Of a stretch of DNA of 64,000 nt, positions 1 to 8,579 are shown piece by piece. The DNA comes from Pseudomonadota bacterium (GTDB lineage Bacteria > Myxococcota_A > UBA9160 > SZUA-336): positions 1-64,000 of the forward strand of contig QJZC01000062.1 in assembly GCA_003247575.1 (NCBI GenBank), written 5' to 3'. The notes beneath the pieces were generated by a model, which saw only the letters and a program-made list of their open reading frames with translations, was not told where the DNA came from and ran no database searches. Position numbers and translations under genes: made by a program. The first letter of the stretch is position 1, and each line of letters opens with the position of its first letter.

Positions 1-391
1 AACCTCCATCCACCCAACCTCACGCAGCCTGAGAACAACCAACTGTCCGTCCCCAAGATCTCCATGCCAGACTCACCCACAGCCGAGAAGTGAGTCCGCG
101 CCCTGGACGCCACCCGAGAAGCCCAGCAAGCCCCCCTCCCAGCCCACCCCAGACGGCCGAGGGCTCTGGAATCGCGGCTGCAGGGCCGTTCGAGTCCGCG
201 ACCAGGCCCTGCAGCCGCGATTCCAGAGCCCTCGGCCGTCTGGGGTGGGCTGGGAGGGGGGCTCGCTGGGCTTCTCGGGTGGCGTCCAGGGCGCGGACTC
301 ACTTCTCGGCTGTGGGTGAGTCTGGCATGGAGATCTTGGGGACGGACAGTTGGTTGTTCTCAGGCTGCGTGAGGTTGGGTGGATGGAGGTT
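1..391. repeat. Giant inverted repeat at window edge
   Basis: Bases 1-187 are the reverse complement of 205-391, with a 17-base loop at 188-204. I find one mismatch (128 against 264). The right arm runs straight on into the 3' end of the sigma-factor gene, while the left arm is cut by the window edge, so the repeat may continue outside. A perfect 187-base-pair palindrome is hard to maintain in a bacterial chromosome. A fold-back assembly or amplification artefact at a contig end is the simplest explanation; a true hairpin end is less likely. No gene is supported inside it. Confidence 0.95.
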
Positions 392-424
392 GACGGAGAG
401 GTGCAGGTGGGGGGAGCAGCGGGG

Positions 425-1129
425 CTAGTTTGCCGGGATCGGTCTGCCTGTCGAGTTCAGCTCGAAGAGCTCTCGCAGCTTGCGCAGTCCCTGGGTCTGG
501 ACCCGTTTCAGGGTGCCGAGCGTGAGGCAGAGCTCGCGGGCGGTTTCCTCGTACGTGCATCCCCGGAGGTAGATTCGCTCCAGCACCAAGCGGGTACGCG
601 GGGGCAGTCGAGTGAGCGACCGCTCCAGCTGCAGCAACAGATCGATGTCGATGCCATCGGCCGCGAGCAGCTCCAGCTCTTCGACCGAAGCCGACAGACC
701 ACGTTCGTCACGGCGTCCACGGCTCGTGACACGCGCGCGCCGCAGGACGAACTCCAGCAGGCAGCCCCGGGTCACCAAGGAAGTGTACCGGACGAACGCC
801 CGAGGGGAGCGAAGCTTGCCCGCTTCGACGCGCCGAACGAGAGTCATGAGAACCTCCTGACAAATGTCGTCCCAGGCTTGCTGCTGGCTTACCCCGTCAT
901 AGCGGTAGAGCAAGCTCAATACCAAGCGTCGGAGGCGCTCGAGCGCCTGCTGGTCTCCTCTGCGCACTCCGCGAACGAGGTCCAGCCACGGAGTCTTTGA
1001 GGGTCGCCGTTCAGGGTGACTCGCATTTGAAGCTCGATGTTCAATGGAGGTAGCGCGCGCCTTCGCCGCGACGACATGGGCTCGATGGGAGAGTGGTGTT
1101 GCAGCCGCTGGAAGCGGGTTCTGAAGCAT
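425..1129 (-). CDS. ECF-like RNA polymerase sigma factor
   Basis: This 234-residue protein directs RNA polymerase to a regulon that cannot be read from here. Residues about 48-135 match sigma region 2, including the acidic AWDDICQEV stretch typical of core binding and -10 recognition. Residues about 165-225 match region 4, with a helix-turn-helix around YEETARELCLTLGTLKR. The first 45 residues are basic and low in complexity and may be an extension or a mis-set start. No anti-sigma factor lies beside it. The upstream gene on the same strand is SelW-like, and the stop codon lies just outside the terminal palindrome. Confidence 0.8.
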   Translation of the reverse strand: MLQNPLPAAATPLSHRAHVVAAKARATSIEHRASNASHPERRPSKTPWLDLVRGVRRGDQQALERLRRLVLSLLYRYDGVSQQQAWDDICQEVLMTLVRRVEAGKLRSPRAFVRYTSLVTRGCLLEFVLRRARVTSRGRRDERGLSASVEELELLAADGIDIDLLLQLERSLTRLPPRTRLVLERIYLRGCTYEETARELCLTLGTLKRVQTQGLRKLRELFELNSTGRPIPAN

Positions 1130-1315
1130 CGGTGGTCCTCCAGGCTCGCCGGGAAGCGGATCGGCGATGGAGGCTCAGCATCTCGCGCGCAACCGCGGGG
1201 TGCTTGGGGACTCGTTGGGTGCTCGGTGCGGATTTCCTGGGGACTTGGGTCGCGCTCTAGACCCGAGTGACTCGGAGCACGGGTCCCGCGAGAAGCAGAC
1301 CCGTCTGTACTCGGT

Positions 1316-1627
1316 CTACGCGCTCGACTCGTCGGTAACGCGGTCCGTGTGGCCGAGACTGCGGTCGGGGGCCACACGATCGCGCACTGCGCGCTTGAGC
1401 TCCTTGATGTCGGGGAACCCGCGGTCGCGCGATCGCGAGAAGATCAGCTCTCCCGCGCAGCGTACTTCGAAGACGCCACCTTCACCGTTCGGAATCAGAG
1501 TGACCCCACCGATCTCGGACTCGAAAGTGGACAGAAGCTCCTGAGCCATCCAGCTCGCACGCAGCAGCCAGCGACACCGGTAGCAGTACTCGATCTCGAT
1601 GTTGGGCTTCGTAGCAGCTGGCGGCAC
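1316..1627 (-). CDS. SelT/SelW/SelH (Rdx) family redox protein, Cys form
   Basis: A 103-residue thioredoxin-fold Rdx protein. Its N-terminus carries the CxxC redox motif (YCYRC, Cys15 and Cys18), followed by the family's WLLRASWMAQELL helix and the GGVFEV and DRGFPDIKELKRAVRD segments. Cysteine is encoded where some homologues use selenocysteine, so no recoding is needed. The start is GTG; no earlier ATG fits. It sits between the L,D-transpeptidase and the sigma factor on one strand. The cellular role of bacterial members is poorly known; a small cytoplasmic thiol redox function is the usual assumption. Confidence 0.85.
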   Translation of the reverse strand: MPPAATKPNIEIEYCYRCRWLLRASWMAQELLSTFESEIGGVTLIPNGEGGVFEVRCAGELIFSRSRDRGFPDIKELKRAVRDRVAPDRSLGHTDRVTDESSA

Positions 1628-1699
1628 CGTTCGAAAGATGCCTCGTTTCGGCCGGAGTGCAATGCGAGCGGCAGCGCGGGAAGCAGTTGTCGCCGCTGA

Positions 1700-2476
1700 T
1701 CAGGGGCGAATCTCGATGTAGGTTCCGATCGGCACCAGATCCCAGATCTCGCGAATCTCGCGATCGGTGACTGCGATGCAGCCATCGGTCCAGTCTGTCT
1801 CGGTGTGCATCGCTCCGAAGTGCGAGCGCTGGTCGCCCAAGCCGTGGATCATGATGTCTCCCCCCGGATCGACGCCCTGTTGGGTCGCACGAGCGCGATC
1901 CGCCGGACTCGGGTACGAGATTCGCAGCGAGAGATGAAAGCGACTCTGCGGGTTGCGAGCACTCACGTGGTAGATGCCTTCCGGCGTGCGCCGATCGCCG
2001 CGTCGCTGTTTCGGACCCAGTGGATTGCGGCCTAGGGCGATGCGGTATGTCCTGAGTACCGTGCGCCCGTGCACGAGCTGCAGGAGACGTCGGCTCTTGT
2101 CGACCAGGATCTTGTCCGCCATGACCCGAGAGAAGGTCCCCTCATCCGCACTCGGAGTGCCGGGCAGCCCGCAGATCACGAGGCACGACAGCCACAAGAT
2201 CGAGCGGGCGCGTACCGCACGCCCGAACCTTAGCGCTTGGTCGAGAGCCAGCTGTCGTCTGCCTCGATCGACCTTCGGAGGCTCGTTCAGCTGCAGGCGG
2301 GCGAGTCCGCTGCCGACGCAGGCGACTCCCATGGGCTCTGGAATGGGTCGGTTCACGCGCGCGCCTCCCTGTTCCCATCCGCACATCTGGCGGAGGCTCG
2401 GTCGAGGGTCAAGGTATGGAGCTTCTCGGCTCGCCTCAAACGCGTCGTGAGCGCGGAGGCGAGCGAGATCGTGCAT
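1700..2476 (-). CDS. L,D-transpeptidase (YkuD) family protein
   Basis: The C-terminal 145 residues form a YkuD catalytic domain: IMIHGLGD supplies the histidine region and DWTDGCIAVT supplies the catalytic Cys. In the family this Cys forms 3-3 peptidoglycan crosslinks or attaches proteins to peptidoglycan in the periplasm. A hydrophobic stretch (SILWLSCLVICGLPG, about residues 92-106) followed by a small-residue site looks like a Sec signal, so the first 85 residues are probably not translated. No ATG lies directly before that signal, and the true start is unresolved. It is divergent from the TPR gene. Confidence 0.8.
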   Translation of the reverse strand: MHDLARLRAHDAFEASREAPYLDPRPSLRQMCGWEQGGARVNRPIPEPMGVACVGSGLARLQLNEPPKVDRGRRQLALDQALRFGRAVRARSILWLSCLVICGLPGTPSADEGTFSRVMADKILVDKSRRLLQLVHGRTVLRTYRIALGRNPLGPKQRRGDRRTPEGIYHVSARNPQSRFHLSLRISYPSPADRARATQQGVDPGGDIMIHGLGDQRSHFGAMHTETDWTDGCIAVTDREIREIWDLVPIGTYIEIRP

Positions 2477-2828
2477 GGTGTTTCATGTGTGCGAGTGCCG
2501 ATCGGATCGTACCTGGTCGAGCGCGTGGTCAACTTCCAGGTGGCCGTGGCCTGCGAAGTCGCAGAGCCCACTGGGGTCACTCTCGGCACCGAGAAGCTGC
2601 TGCGACTGGAGTCCAGGATCGGCGAGCGCAGCGAGCCATGAGCGACGCCGAGCGCCTCAGGGAAGTACGGAGTCGTGTCTGCTTGGATCGCTGGGTCCTG
2701 AAGTCTCGCGGGGATGTGGATCCTGCGGGCGATTGTGCGACGGTTCAAGCGTGGACCGTTCTTCCTGGTCGACTTGCGTCCCGGGCGCGCATAACCGAAT
2801 GCTGGTAGGGATGTACGGAAAGAATGGG
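2477..2828. other. Divergent intergenic region
   Basis: This gap separates the leftward L,D-transpeptidase from the rightward TPR gene. If the transpeptidase starts further in, the gap is larger. Promoters for both must lie here. I see no convincing -35/-10 pair, structured RNA or small gene. Confidence 0.5.
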
Positions 2829-5102
2829 ATGAGAGCAGAGATGGCTGAGACGAATGCGAAGAACCTCGAGCGATTGCTGGACCGGATCTACCACGGCGCG
2901 AGCTCGGTCTGGATTGCCGGCAAGCTTCCCTCACTTGCCGAGTTCGGACTGCGGGTGGTGAACGTCGACCTGGCACGTGCAGACTCTGCGGTGGTCTTGG
3001 CCCAGCAGCTACTCGTTGCCAGCGGCCATGCGCTCGGGGTGCACCCGGCGCGGTGGGTAGATGCGGCTGAGCGGGGCGTGCGGCGCCAGCTCTTCGAGCA
3101 GCGCTCGGAGCGTCCCTGGGGACAGGCGCTGATGCTCGCGCTGCGGGAGCTCGGGAGCGCGATCCGGGGAACAGGGGTCCTCTGCTTCGAACGCCTGGAG
3201 GCTGCGACCCCCGAGGTGGCTGCTCTCGTATCGAATTTGATTCCGCACTGCGAGGCCCTATCGCTGCCCGTCGTGCTCACCTTCGACCCGGGCTTCGCCG
3301 CCTCTCAGCCTGGACGCGCATGGATCGAGGCGCTCGCTGCACGTTTCGGGACCGAGGCGGTCCTGCTGCAGGAGTCCAAGGATCAGGAGGCTCCCCCTGC
3401 GGAGCGTCGCGACGCGGCAATGTCCGCGGGCGACGCGCCGGAGCCGGAGCTAGGATCCGAAGGGCCGACCTCGCGGCCCGGTCGTAGACTGACTCCTGAG
3501 CCGACGGCGACGCGGGGAGAGCGTGAGCTCGGTGGCGCAGGCTTGTCGGACGAGGTCCTGCACCTGCTCCGGGTGGTTGCAGCCGCGGACGGGCCCGTCC
3601 CGGTCGATGCACTGGCGCGAGTCTGCGGCCTGCCGGTCCTCGCAGTACTCGAGCGGCTGCAGCGTGCAAAGGACTGCGGTGTGCCGATTCGAGACGACGG
3701 GTCGGGCCACATCTTCGTCTCGGACGAACTGCGTCGCGCGCTGCTCGCGGATCTCCTCCCATCGCTGGCTGCTACCTACCGCCGCGAGGTCGACTCCGCA
3801 GGGAGTTCCGCGCATGCGGCAGGCGAGCGTGCCGATTCCAAGATCGACGTCGGAAGGGAGGAGGCTGGCCCGGGAGAGCCGACCACGGTCTCGGAGGGCC
3901 CCTCGGCGGCCGCGGTGCCGTCCGGATCCGAGCCCCAATCGGAGCCTGCATTGGAGCCTGCATCGGAGCCGCTCGCAGTGGAGTCGTTGCTCGCTCGCGA
4001 GCTCGAGCAGGCGGTCGCGATGGGACTCTATGCCGAGGCGATCGAGTCGGGAGAGAAGATCCTTGCAGGGCTGGAGGCGACGGACGCCAGCGCCCATGAC
4101 GCAGGCGACCATGAGGTCGGGCGCGAGAATCGGATTCTGGTTCAGGTTGCGCTTGCGCGTGCACATCTGTTGGGTGCGGGACTCGTAGGGAGTGGCGATA
4201 CGCCCGAGCTCGGGCTTGCTGCTGCGCGGGAGGTCATCGAAGCGGCCGAGGCTCTGGTCGAGCCCGGGGATCCGCTCGACCTGATCGCGCGGGTCGTGGA
4301 GCTTCGCGCCGAGGTTCTCTACGAGATTGGCTCGCTCGAAAGCCTCCAGCTCGCACTCGAGGCCCTCTCCGATCTGAGCCGTCGCTACCTCGAGCATGGG
4401 AAGCCTGTGAGCGCGGCACGGCTCCTCAACGACCAAGCCGCGATCGAGCTACGTCTCGGCGATCCGGTGCGGGCGCATCGCCTGCTCGAGAGTGCGCGGG
4501 ATGTCTTTGGGGAGCGGGCTCCGGGCGATCCCGAAGCCCGTGTCGAGATGGCGCAGACGGAGCACTTGATGGCTCGCTTGGTCTTGCACGTGCAGGCCCG
4601 CCCCGGCTACGAGTCCGAAGCCCTGGAGCGAGCCCTCGGACATGCGCATACGGCGGAGGGGCTCTACACCGAATTCGGTCGGAAGCGCGAGCTGGCTCGC
4701 GTGCACGAGACGATCGGGCGTCTGGAAGCGAAGCTCGCGCATCCAACTCGCGCACGGGCTGCGCTCGTGCGCGCCGCCGGCGTGCAGCAAGAGATCGGTG
4801 ATGTCCTGGGTCTGGCTCGTACGGCAGGGGCCTTGGCGGAGCTGTCGGTCGAGCTGGGGCAAACAGCGGCGGCGCTGGAGCTCCTCACTCGCTCGGTCCA
4901 GCTGAATGCTCAGGTAGGGTCCGTGCTGGGGCTGCGTCACAATCGTGAGTCTCTCGAGCGTCTACGCTCGTTCGAGGGGCTGGGCAGCGCGGCGGAGCTC
5001 CACGCGCTCGACCAGGAGATCGAGCGAGCCGAATCACGCATCTCCGCGCCAGCAGCGATGCATCCGAATCTCAGCCCAGATTGCGCGCCAGAAGGTCGTT
5101 GA
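2829..5102 (+). CDS. Pseudo-STAND protein: degenerate ATPase, winged helix and TPR repeats
   Basis: About 757 residues from ATG 2829, preceded by GGAAAG; ATG 2841 is also possible. The first 200 residues follow the layout of STAND/AAA ATPases: a strand-like VVNVDL and a Walker-B-like VLCFERLE with the downstream PVVLTFDPG sensor strand. There is no GxxxxGK[ST] P-loop, and the Walker B acidic pair is not canonical. A winged-helix-like segment (LSDEVLHLLRVVAAADGPV onward), a Glu/Pro/Ser-rich linker and then helical TPR-type repeats follow to the end. It is probably a cytoplasmic scaffold or regulator. It overlaps the convergent histidine kinase by 32 bases at the 3' ends. Confidence 0.6.
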   Translation: MRAEMAETNAKNLERLLDRIYHGASSVWIAGKLPSLAEFGLRVVNVDLARADSAVVLAQQLLVASGHALGVHPARWVDAAERGVRRQLFEQRSERPWGQALMLALRELGSAIRGTGVLCFERLEAATPEVAALVSNLIPHCEALSLPVVLTFDPGFAASQPGRAWIEALAARFGTEAVLLQESKDQEAPPAERRDAAMSAGDAPEPELGSEGPTSRPGRRLTPEPTATRGERELGGAGLSDEVLHLLRVVAAADGPVPVDALARVCGLPVLAVLERLQRAKDCGVPIRDDGSGHIFVSDELRRALLADLLPSLAATYRREVDSAGSSAHAAGERADSKIDVGREEAGPGEPTTVSEGPSAAAVPSGSEPQSEPALEPASEPLAVESLLARELEQAVAMGLYAEAIESGEKILAGLEATDASAHDAGDHEVGRENRILVQVALARAHLLGAGLVGSGDTPELGLAAAREVIEAAEALVEPGDPLDLIARVVELRAEVLYEIGSLESLQLALEALSDLSRRYLEHGKPVSAARLLNDQAAIELRLGDPVRAHRLLESARDVFGERAPGDPEARVEMAQTEHLMARLVLHVQARPGYESEALERALGHAHTAEGLYTEFGRKRELARVHETIGRLEAKLAHPTRARAALVRAAGVQQEIGDVLGLARTAGALAELSVELGQTAAALELLTRSVQLNAQVGSVLGLRHNRESLERLRSFEGLGSAAELHALDQEIERAESRISAPAAMHPNLSPDCAPEGR

Positions 5103-6693
5103 GCGCAAACTGTAGCTCCTGGACGCGGTAGGGCTTGGACAGAAAGTCGGTCGCGCGGTCTTGAGCGAGTTCGGTCACCGTGCGGCGGTGCTCAGCGTAG
5201 CCGCTCGACATCAGGATCGGAAGCTCTGGTGCCTCCTCGCGGATCCGCTTCAAAGTGTCGATCCCGTTCGACTTCGGCATCGTGACGTCGAGCAGAATCG
5301 CGGTGATGTCGTTCCGATGAGCCTGAAAGACCTCGAGCGCATGCTGCCCGTTGCACGCGAGCAGGACCTGGAATTCTGCGGACTCGAGCGCGTTCTTCGC
5401 GAATCGACGCACACCCTCTTCGTCGTCGACGATCAGGATCGTACCGACGCCCTTCCATGCTCTGGCGAGGCCGCTGCAATGTTCGAGCGCGATGATCTTC
5501 TGACGGCTCTCGGGCAGCAGGACACACATCGTCGTCCCCCGGCCCCGCTCGCTGACGACGCGTATGGCGCCGCGGTGTGCTCGTAGGATCCCGAGCACCG
5601 CTGCGAGTCCGAGTCCGCGACCCTGAGACTTGGAAGTAAAGAAAGGCTCGAACATTCTGGCGCAGGTCTCTCTGTCCATGCCGACGCCCGTGTCACGCAC
5701 TTCTAGACGCTGATAGACTCCTTCGGGCAGGATCGGATCGTCGGAGAATGCGCGCAGGCGCTCACGCGTGTACTGCTCAGTGCAAGTGCGCAGGACGATG
5801 GTTCCTGGCTTCCCCTGCAGAGCGTCCGATGCGTTGGTGACGAGATTCATGATCACTTGTCGAAGCTGCGTGACGTCCACCTCGACGGGCAAGGGCTCCG
5901 GTCCGAGGTCGAGCTCGATCGCCGTAGAGGGTGAGATCGCCACCCTGAGGATTCCGACGATCTCTCGGATCAGATCGCGTAGATCGACGGTGATCGTCGA
6001 GGGGCGGCTGCGCCTCGAGTAGGCCAGGAGTTGTCCGCAGAGTTCGGCCGAGCGTTGCGCACTGCTGATGATCTCCTGCAGGAACGTCTGGGCTGGCGCT
6101 TCTGCAGGCATACTCATGGCGGCAAGGTCGGCATTGCCGAGAATCGCCACGAGTAGGTTGTTGAAGTCGTGCGTGATCCCTCCGGCGAGCAGACCCAAGC
6201 TTTCGACTCGTTGGAGATCCTGAATCTGCGCCCGCAAGCTGCGCTCTTCGCTGATCTCGCGCGAGAAGAGCGCGATCGATGCGATTACTCCATCTGCAGT
6301 GCGAATCGGATAGAGCGCAGACTGCCACCAGCGGTCATAGGCGTCCTGTGATTCGATCTGAACCGTTTCACCGTGCTTCGCAACCCGTTCGAGTGCAGCC
6401 TCGATCCGATCTCGATCTGCGGGTGCCGCCTTGTCGAGCACGCTCGAGCCGATCACGACCTCGTTGCGGAACTGCTCGGGAATCCAGTTCGAGTACGTGA
6501 TCCTCCCGTCGAGATCGAGCTCTGCGATCACGAAGGGAGCTTGCCGCAGGATCGCGTCGTTCGCTTCGAGAAACGTTTCGAGGTGCGTTGTCTCACCCAT
6601 AGCGCGCTCGACTGGTGGGGGAAAGTTGGACTTTGTCACCTTGTCCAGTGAGCCTACCACGAAGCCCTGGCTGGATTGCCATCTCGTTTTCAT
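5071..6693 (-). CDS. PAS-containing hybrid sensor histidine kinase
   Basis: A 540-residue soluble two-component kinase. A PAS domain occupies about residues 35-150. The HisKA dimerisation helix carries the phospho-acceptor in GGITHDFNNLL. The HATPase domain has the N box (NLVTNASDAL), G1 (DTGVGM), F box and G2 (GRGLGL). A C-terminal receiver domain has the acidic pair DDEE and phospho-acceptor ILLDVTMP. There is no membrane segment, so it probably senses a cytoplasmic signal through PAS. No output regulator is adjacent. The A-rich tract before ATG 6693 leaves the ribosome site weak, and ATG 6600 is an alternative start. Confidence 0.9.
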   Translation of the reverse strand: MKTRWQSSQGFVVGSLDKVTKSNFPPPVERAMGETTHLETFLEANDAILRQAPFVIAELDLDGRITYSNWIPEQFRNEVVIGSSVLDKAAPADRDRIEAALERVAKHGETVQIESQDAYDRWWQSALYPIRTADGVIASIALFSREISEERSLRAQIQDLQRVESLGLLAGGITHDFNNLLVAILGNADLAAMSMPAEAPAQTFLQEIISSAQRSAELCGQLLAYSRRSRPSTITVDLRDLIREIVGILRVAISPSTAIELDLGPEPLPVEVDVTQLRQVIMNLVTNASDALQGKPGTIVLRTCTEQYTRERLRAFSDDPILPEGVYQRLEVRDTGVGMDRETCARMFEPFFTSKSQGRGLGLAAVLGILRAHRGAIRVVSERGRGTTMCVLLPESRQKIIALEHCSGLARAWKGVGTILIVDDEEGVRRFAKNALESAEFQVLLACNGQHALEVFQAHRNDITAILLDVTMPKSNGIDTLKRIREEAPELPILMSSGYAEHRRTVTELAQDRATDFLSKPYRVQELQFALNDLLARNLG

Positions 6694-6983
6694 CCTTTTT
6701 TTTGTGTGTCAGTCGTAGGGAAGTGCACGCGTGTCGGGTCTGGCGTGGGGAACCCAGGCGGTGAGGGGGCTACCTCCACTGGGTGTGCAGGCGCGCCCCC
6801 CAATCTGTTGCAAGAGGGTTACGGTGGAGTTCTAGGGTCGGCGGCGGGGGGCGCAGGTGGTTTCGGCTCGCGCGCGTCGCATACTCGCCCGTACACAGCG
6901 GATGGCCTACTCGTGGGGTTCCCCTACGATATCTCGAGCTCGGTCCGTTCACGGATTCTGGCCCGATACGAGGAGTGAAGACC

Positions 6984-7697
6984 ATGGCGATGCGAACGTT
7001 GAGTCTGGTAGCGATGCTTTGGCTGCTGGCAACGACGACTGCGGTGTGCGACGACGCGAACGCGGCCGGGATTTCCGTACGAGGAGTGGGCGAGGTGAAC
7101 CGAGAGCCCGATCTGGCTCGGGTTCGCATCGGGGTGGTTGCCGAGAACGACGTGGCGGCGGCTGCGCAGAAGGCGGTGAACGAGACGGCAAACCGCATCC
7201 TCCAGAAGGTGCAGGATCTCGAGGTCGGGCCGCGCGACATCCAGACCGTAGAGCTCGAGATCGGTCCCGTCTATTCGAGCAGGTCACCATCGAGTGTCGG
7301 CGAGGGTCCGCGGATCACCGGCTATCGCGCCTCGAACGTCGTGCTGGTCACGGTTCGCGAGCTCGATCGGCTAGGGGCCGTGATCGACGCGGCGCTCGGG
7401 GCGGGGGGGAATCGGGTCGACGGCATCACGTTCGGGCTCGTCGACGAACGCGACGCACGCAAGGAAGCGCTCGCTCTCGCGGTTCGAGATGCCGGTGAGA
7501 AGGCGCAGGCGATTGCCGAAGCTCTCGGTGCCCGTCTGGGCGACCTCCGTTCCGTTTCAGAACAGGGGAGTGCGGTGGGACCGCTGGCTCAGATGCAGCG
7601 CATGCAGAGCATTGCGGAAATCGGCTCCACTCCGACTTCTCGGGGGGCCATCCTCATCACAGGCCAGGTCGTGATCCAATACGACCTCGATGATTAG
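6984..7697 (+). CDS. Exported SIMPL (DUF541) domain protein
   Basis: A 237-residue periplasmic protein. ATG 6984 follows AGGAG at 6971-6975. Residues 1-24 form a signal peptide (LSLVAMLWLLATTTAV). The rest matches the SIMPL family, starting with the typical ISVRGVGEVNREPDLARVRIGV strand pair and ending with the paired GAILITGQVVIQYDL strand. Family members form oligomeric periplasmic or outer-membrane assemblies and have been linked to stress protection, without a defined reaction. It is transcribed away from the histidine kinase, with 290 bases between. Confidence 0.85.
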   Translation: MAMRTLSLVAMLWLLATTTAVCDDANAAGISVRGVGEVNREPDLARVRIGVVAENDVAAAAQKAVNETANRILQKVQDLEVGPRDIQTVELEIGPVYSSRSPSSVGEGPRITGYRASNVVLVTVRELDRLGAVIDAALGAGGNRVDGITFGLVDERDARKEALALAVRDAGEKAQAIAEALGARLGDLRSVSEQGSAVGPLAQMQRMQSIAEIGSTPTSRGAILITGQVVIQYDLDD

Positions 7698-7711
7698 AGC
7701 CATCTGGACGA

Positions 7712-8071
7712 TCAGCCCTCGGGCTGGTTCAGCTCGAGTAGATTCTTGGACGGATCCAGGAAGAAGCACTGCTGGGATCCATTCGGCAGCTTGTTGATGG
7801 GCGAGATTCGCACGCCGCGGTTCATGAGTTGCTCGCGTGCCCCCGCGATATCCGCCACGCGGAACGCGAAGTGTTGTCCACGCGCCGGATGCGCGTCCGG
7901 CGCTTCCACCAGATGGAGCTCCCGACCGTCTCCGAGCGCGAACCAGGCGCCGCGGAACCCTAGGTCGGGCCGCTCGATCGGCGCGAGCTCGAGCTGGCGC
8001 ACGTAGAAGTCCACCGCGCTCTCGAGCTCCTGAACATTCAACGAGATGTGATGGACTCCCAGTAGCTCCAT
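7712..8071 (-). CDS. VOC (glyoxalase/dioxygenase fold) family protein
   Basis: A 119-residue vicinal-oxygen-chelate protein. The start chosen is MELLGVHHISLNV, because AAAGGA lies at the right distance; an ATG 24 bases upstream lacks this. The fold is visible as two babb modules: GVHHISLNVQELESAVDFYV and then HFAFRVADIAGAREQLMNRG, ending in the FFLDPSKNLLELNQ metal-ligand strand. His, Glu and His/Glu positions typical of a divalent metal site are present. The substrate cannot be named. It is last in the cobT-cobS-remnant series on the minus strand. Confidence 0.85.
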   Translation of the reverse strand: MELLGVHHISLNVQELESAVDFYVRQLELAPIERPDLGFRGAWFALGDGRELHLVEAPDAHPARGQHFAFRVADIAGAREQLMNRGVRISPINKLPNGSQQCFFLDPSKNLLELNQPEG

Positions 8072-8095
8072 GCTCGTATTCCTTTCGAACTTCAT

Positions 8096-8579
8096 CGCAG
8101 TCGAGTAGATGTGGACGTTTCGAAACCATTGTACGCGCTTTCTCGGCCCACTGGACGAGCTGCGTCAGAGCCTCTCCCCGATTGGAATAGCGCTCTTCCG
8201 GATCTACCGACCCCTGGCCTCCGTAGTCGAGCTGAGCCTCGCCTGCGCGTTCCAGGAGCAGGGGACAGAGCCATCGGAGCCCGCAGTCGTGGAGGAAGTC
8301 CCCGGGCTCTTCTCGATAGAAGCAGACTTCGCGGTGAAAGTAGTTCCAGGCCGACTTCTGGCGCGATGGCGCCCACTCGGGGTCGGCACGGGGCCGGTGG
8401 CTTACGACCTTTACGATTGCGCCTCGATCCGCGGCTCGCGCGCGCCAGATCCCCTGCGTAATGGCGCTCTTTGCGTTGTGAGCCAGGGGCTCGAGCTCAA
8501 CTCTTCGGATCGTGCGGCTCGGCTCGAGCAGCCCAAACTCTCGCTCGAGAAGCGTGCGTTCGGCGTTCGCTGGGCTCAT
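8096..8579 (-). pseudogene. Phosphotransferase (APH-like) remnant coupled to cobS
   Basis: The start overlaps the cobS stop in an ATGA arrangement, as in a real operon. About 110 residues resemble the N-lobe of kinase-fold phosphotransferases: the SAITQGIWRAR strand, the GAIVKVV strand with the nucleotide-binding Lys, and WNYFHREVCFYR. After LLERAG the resemblance stops. The frame stays open by base composition and runs into the VOC gene, and no catalytic HxD...N loop or DFE-like motif appears in any frame. I read it as a gene that has lost its C-terminal half. The 3' limit given is approximate. Confidence 0.45.

Noticed and set aside
90..428. Open frame across the terminal palindrome
   Set aside because: It reads through both palindrome arms and has Pro/Ser/Arg composition typical of non-coding GC-rich DNA.
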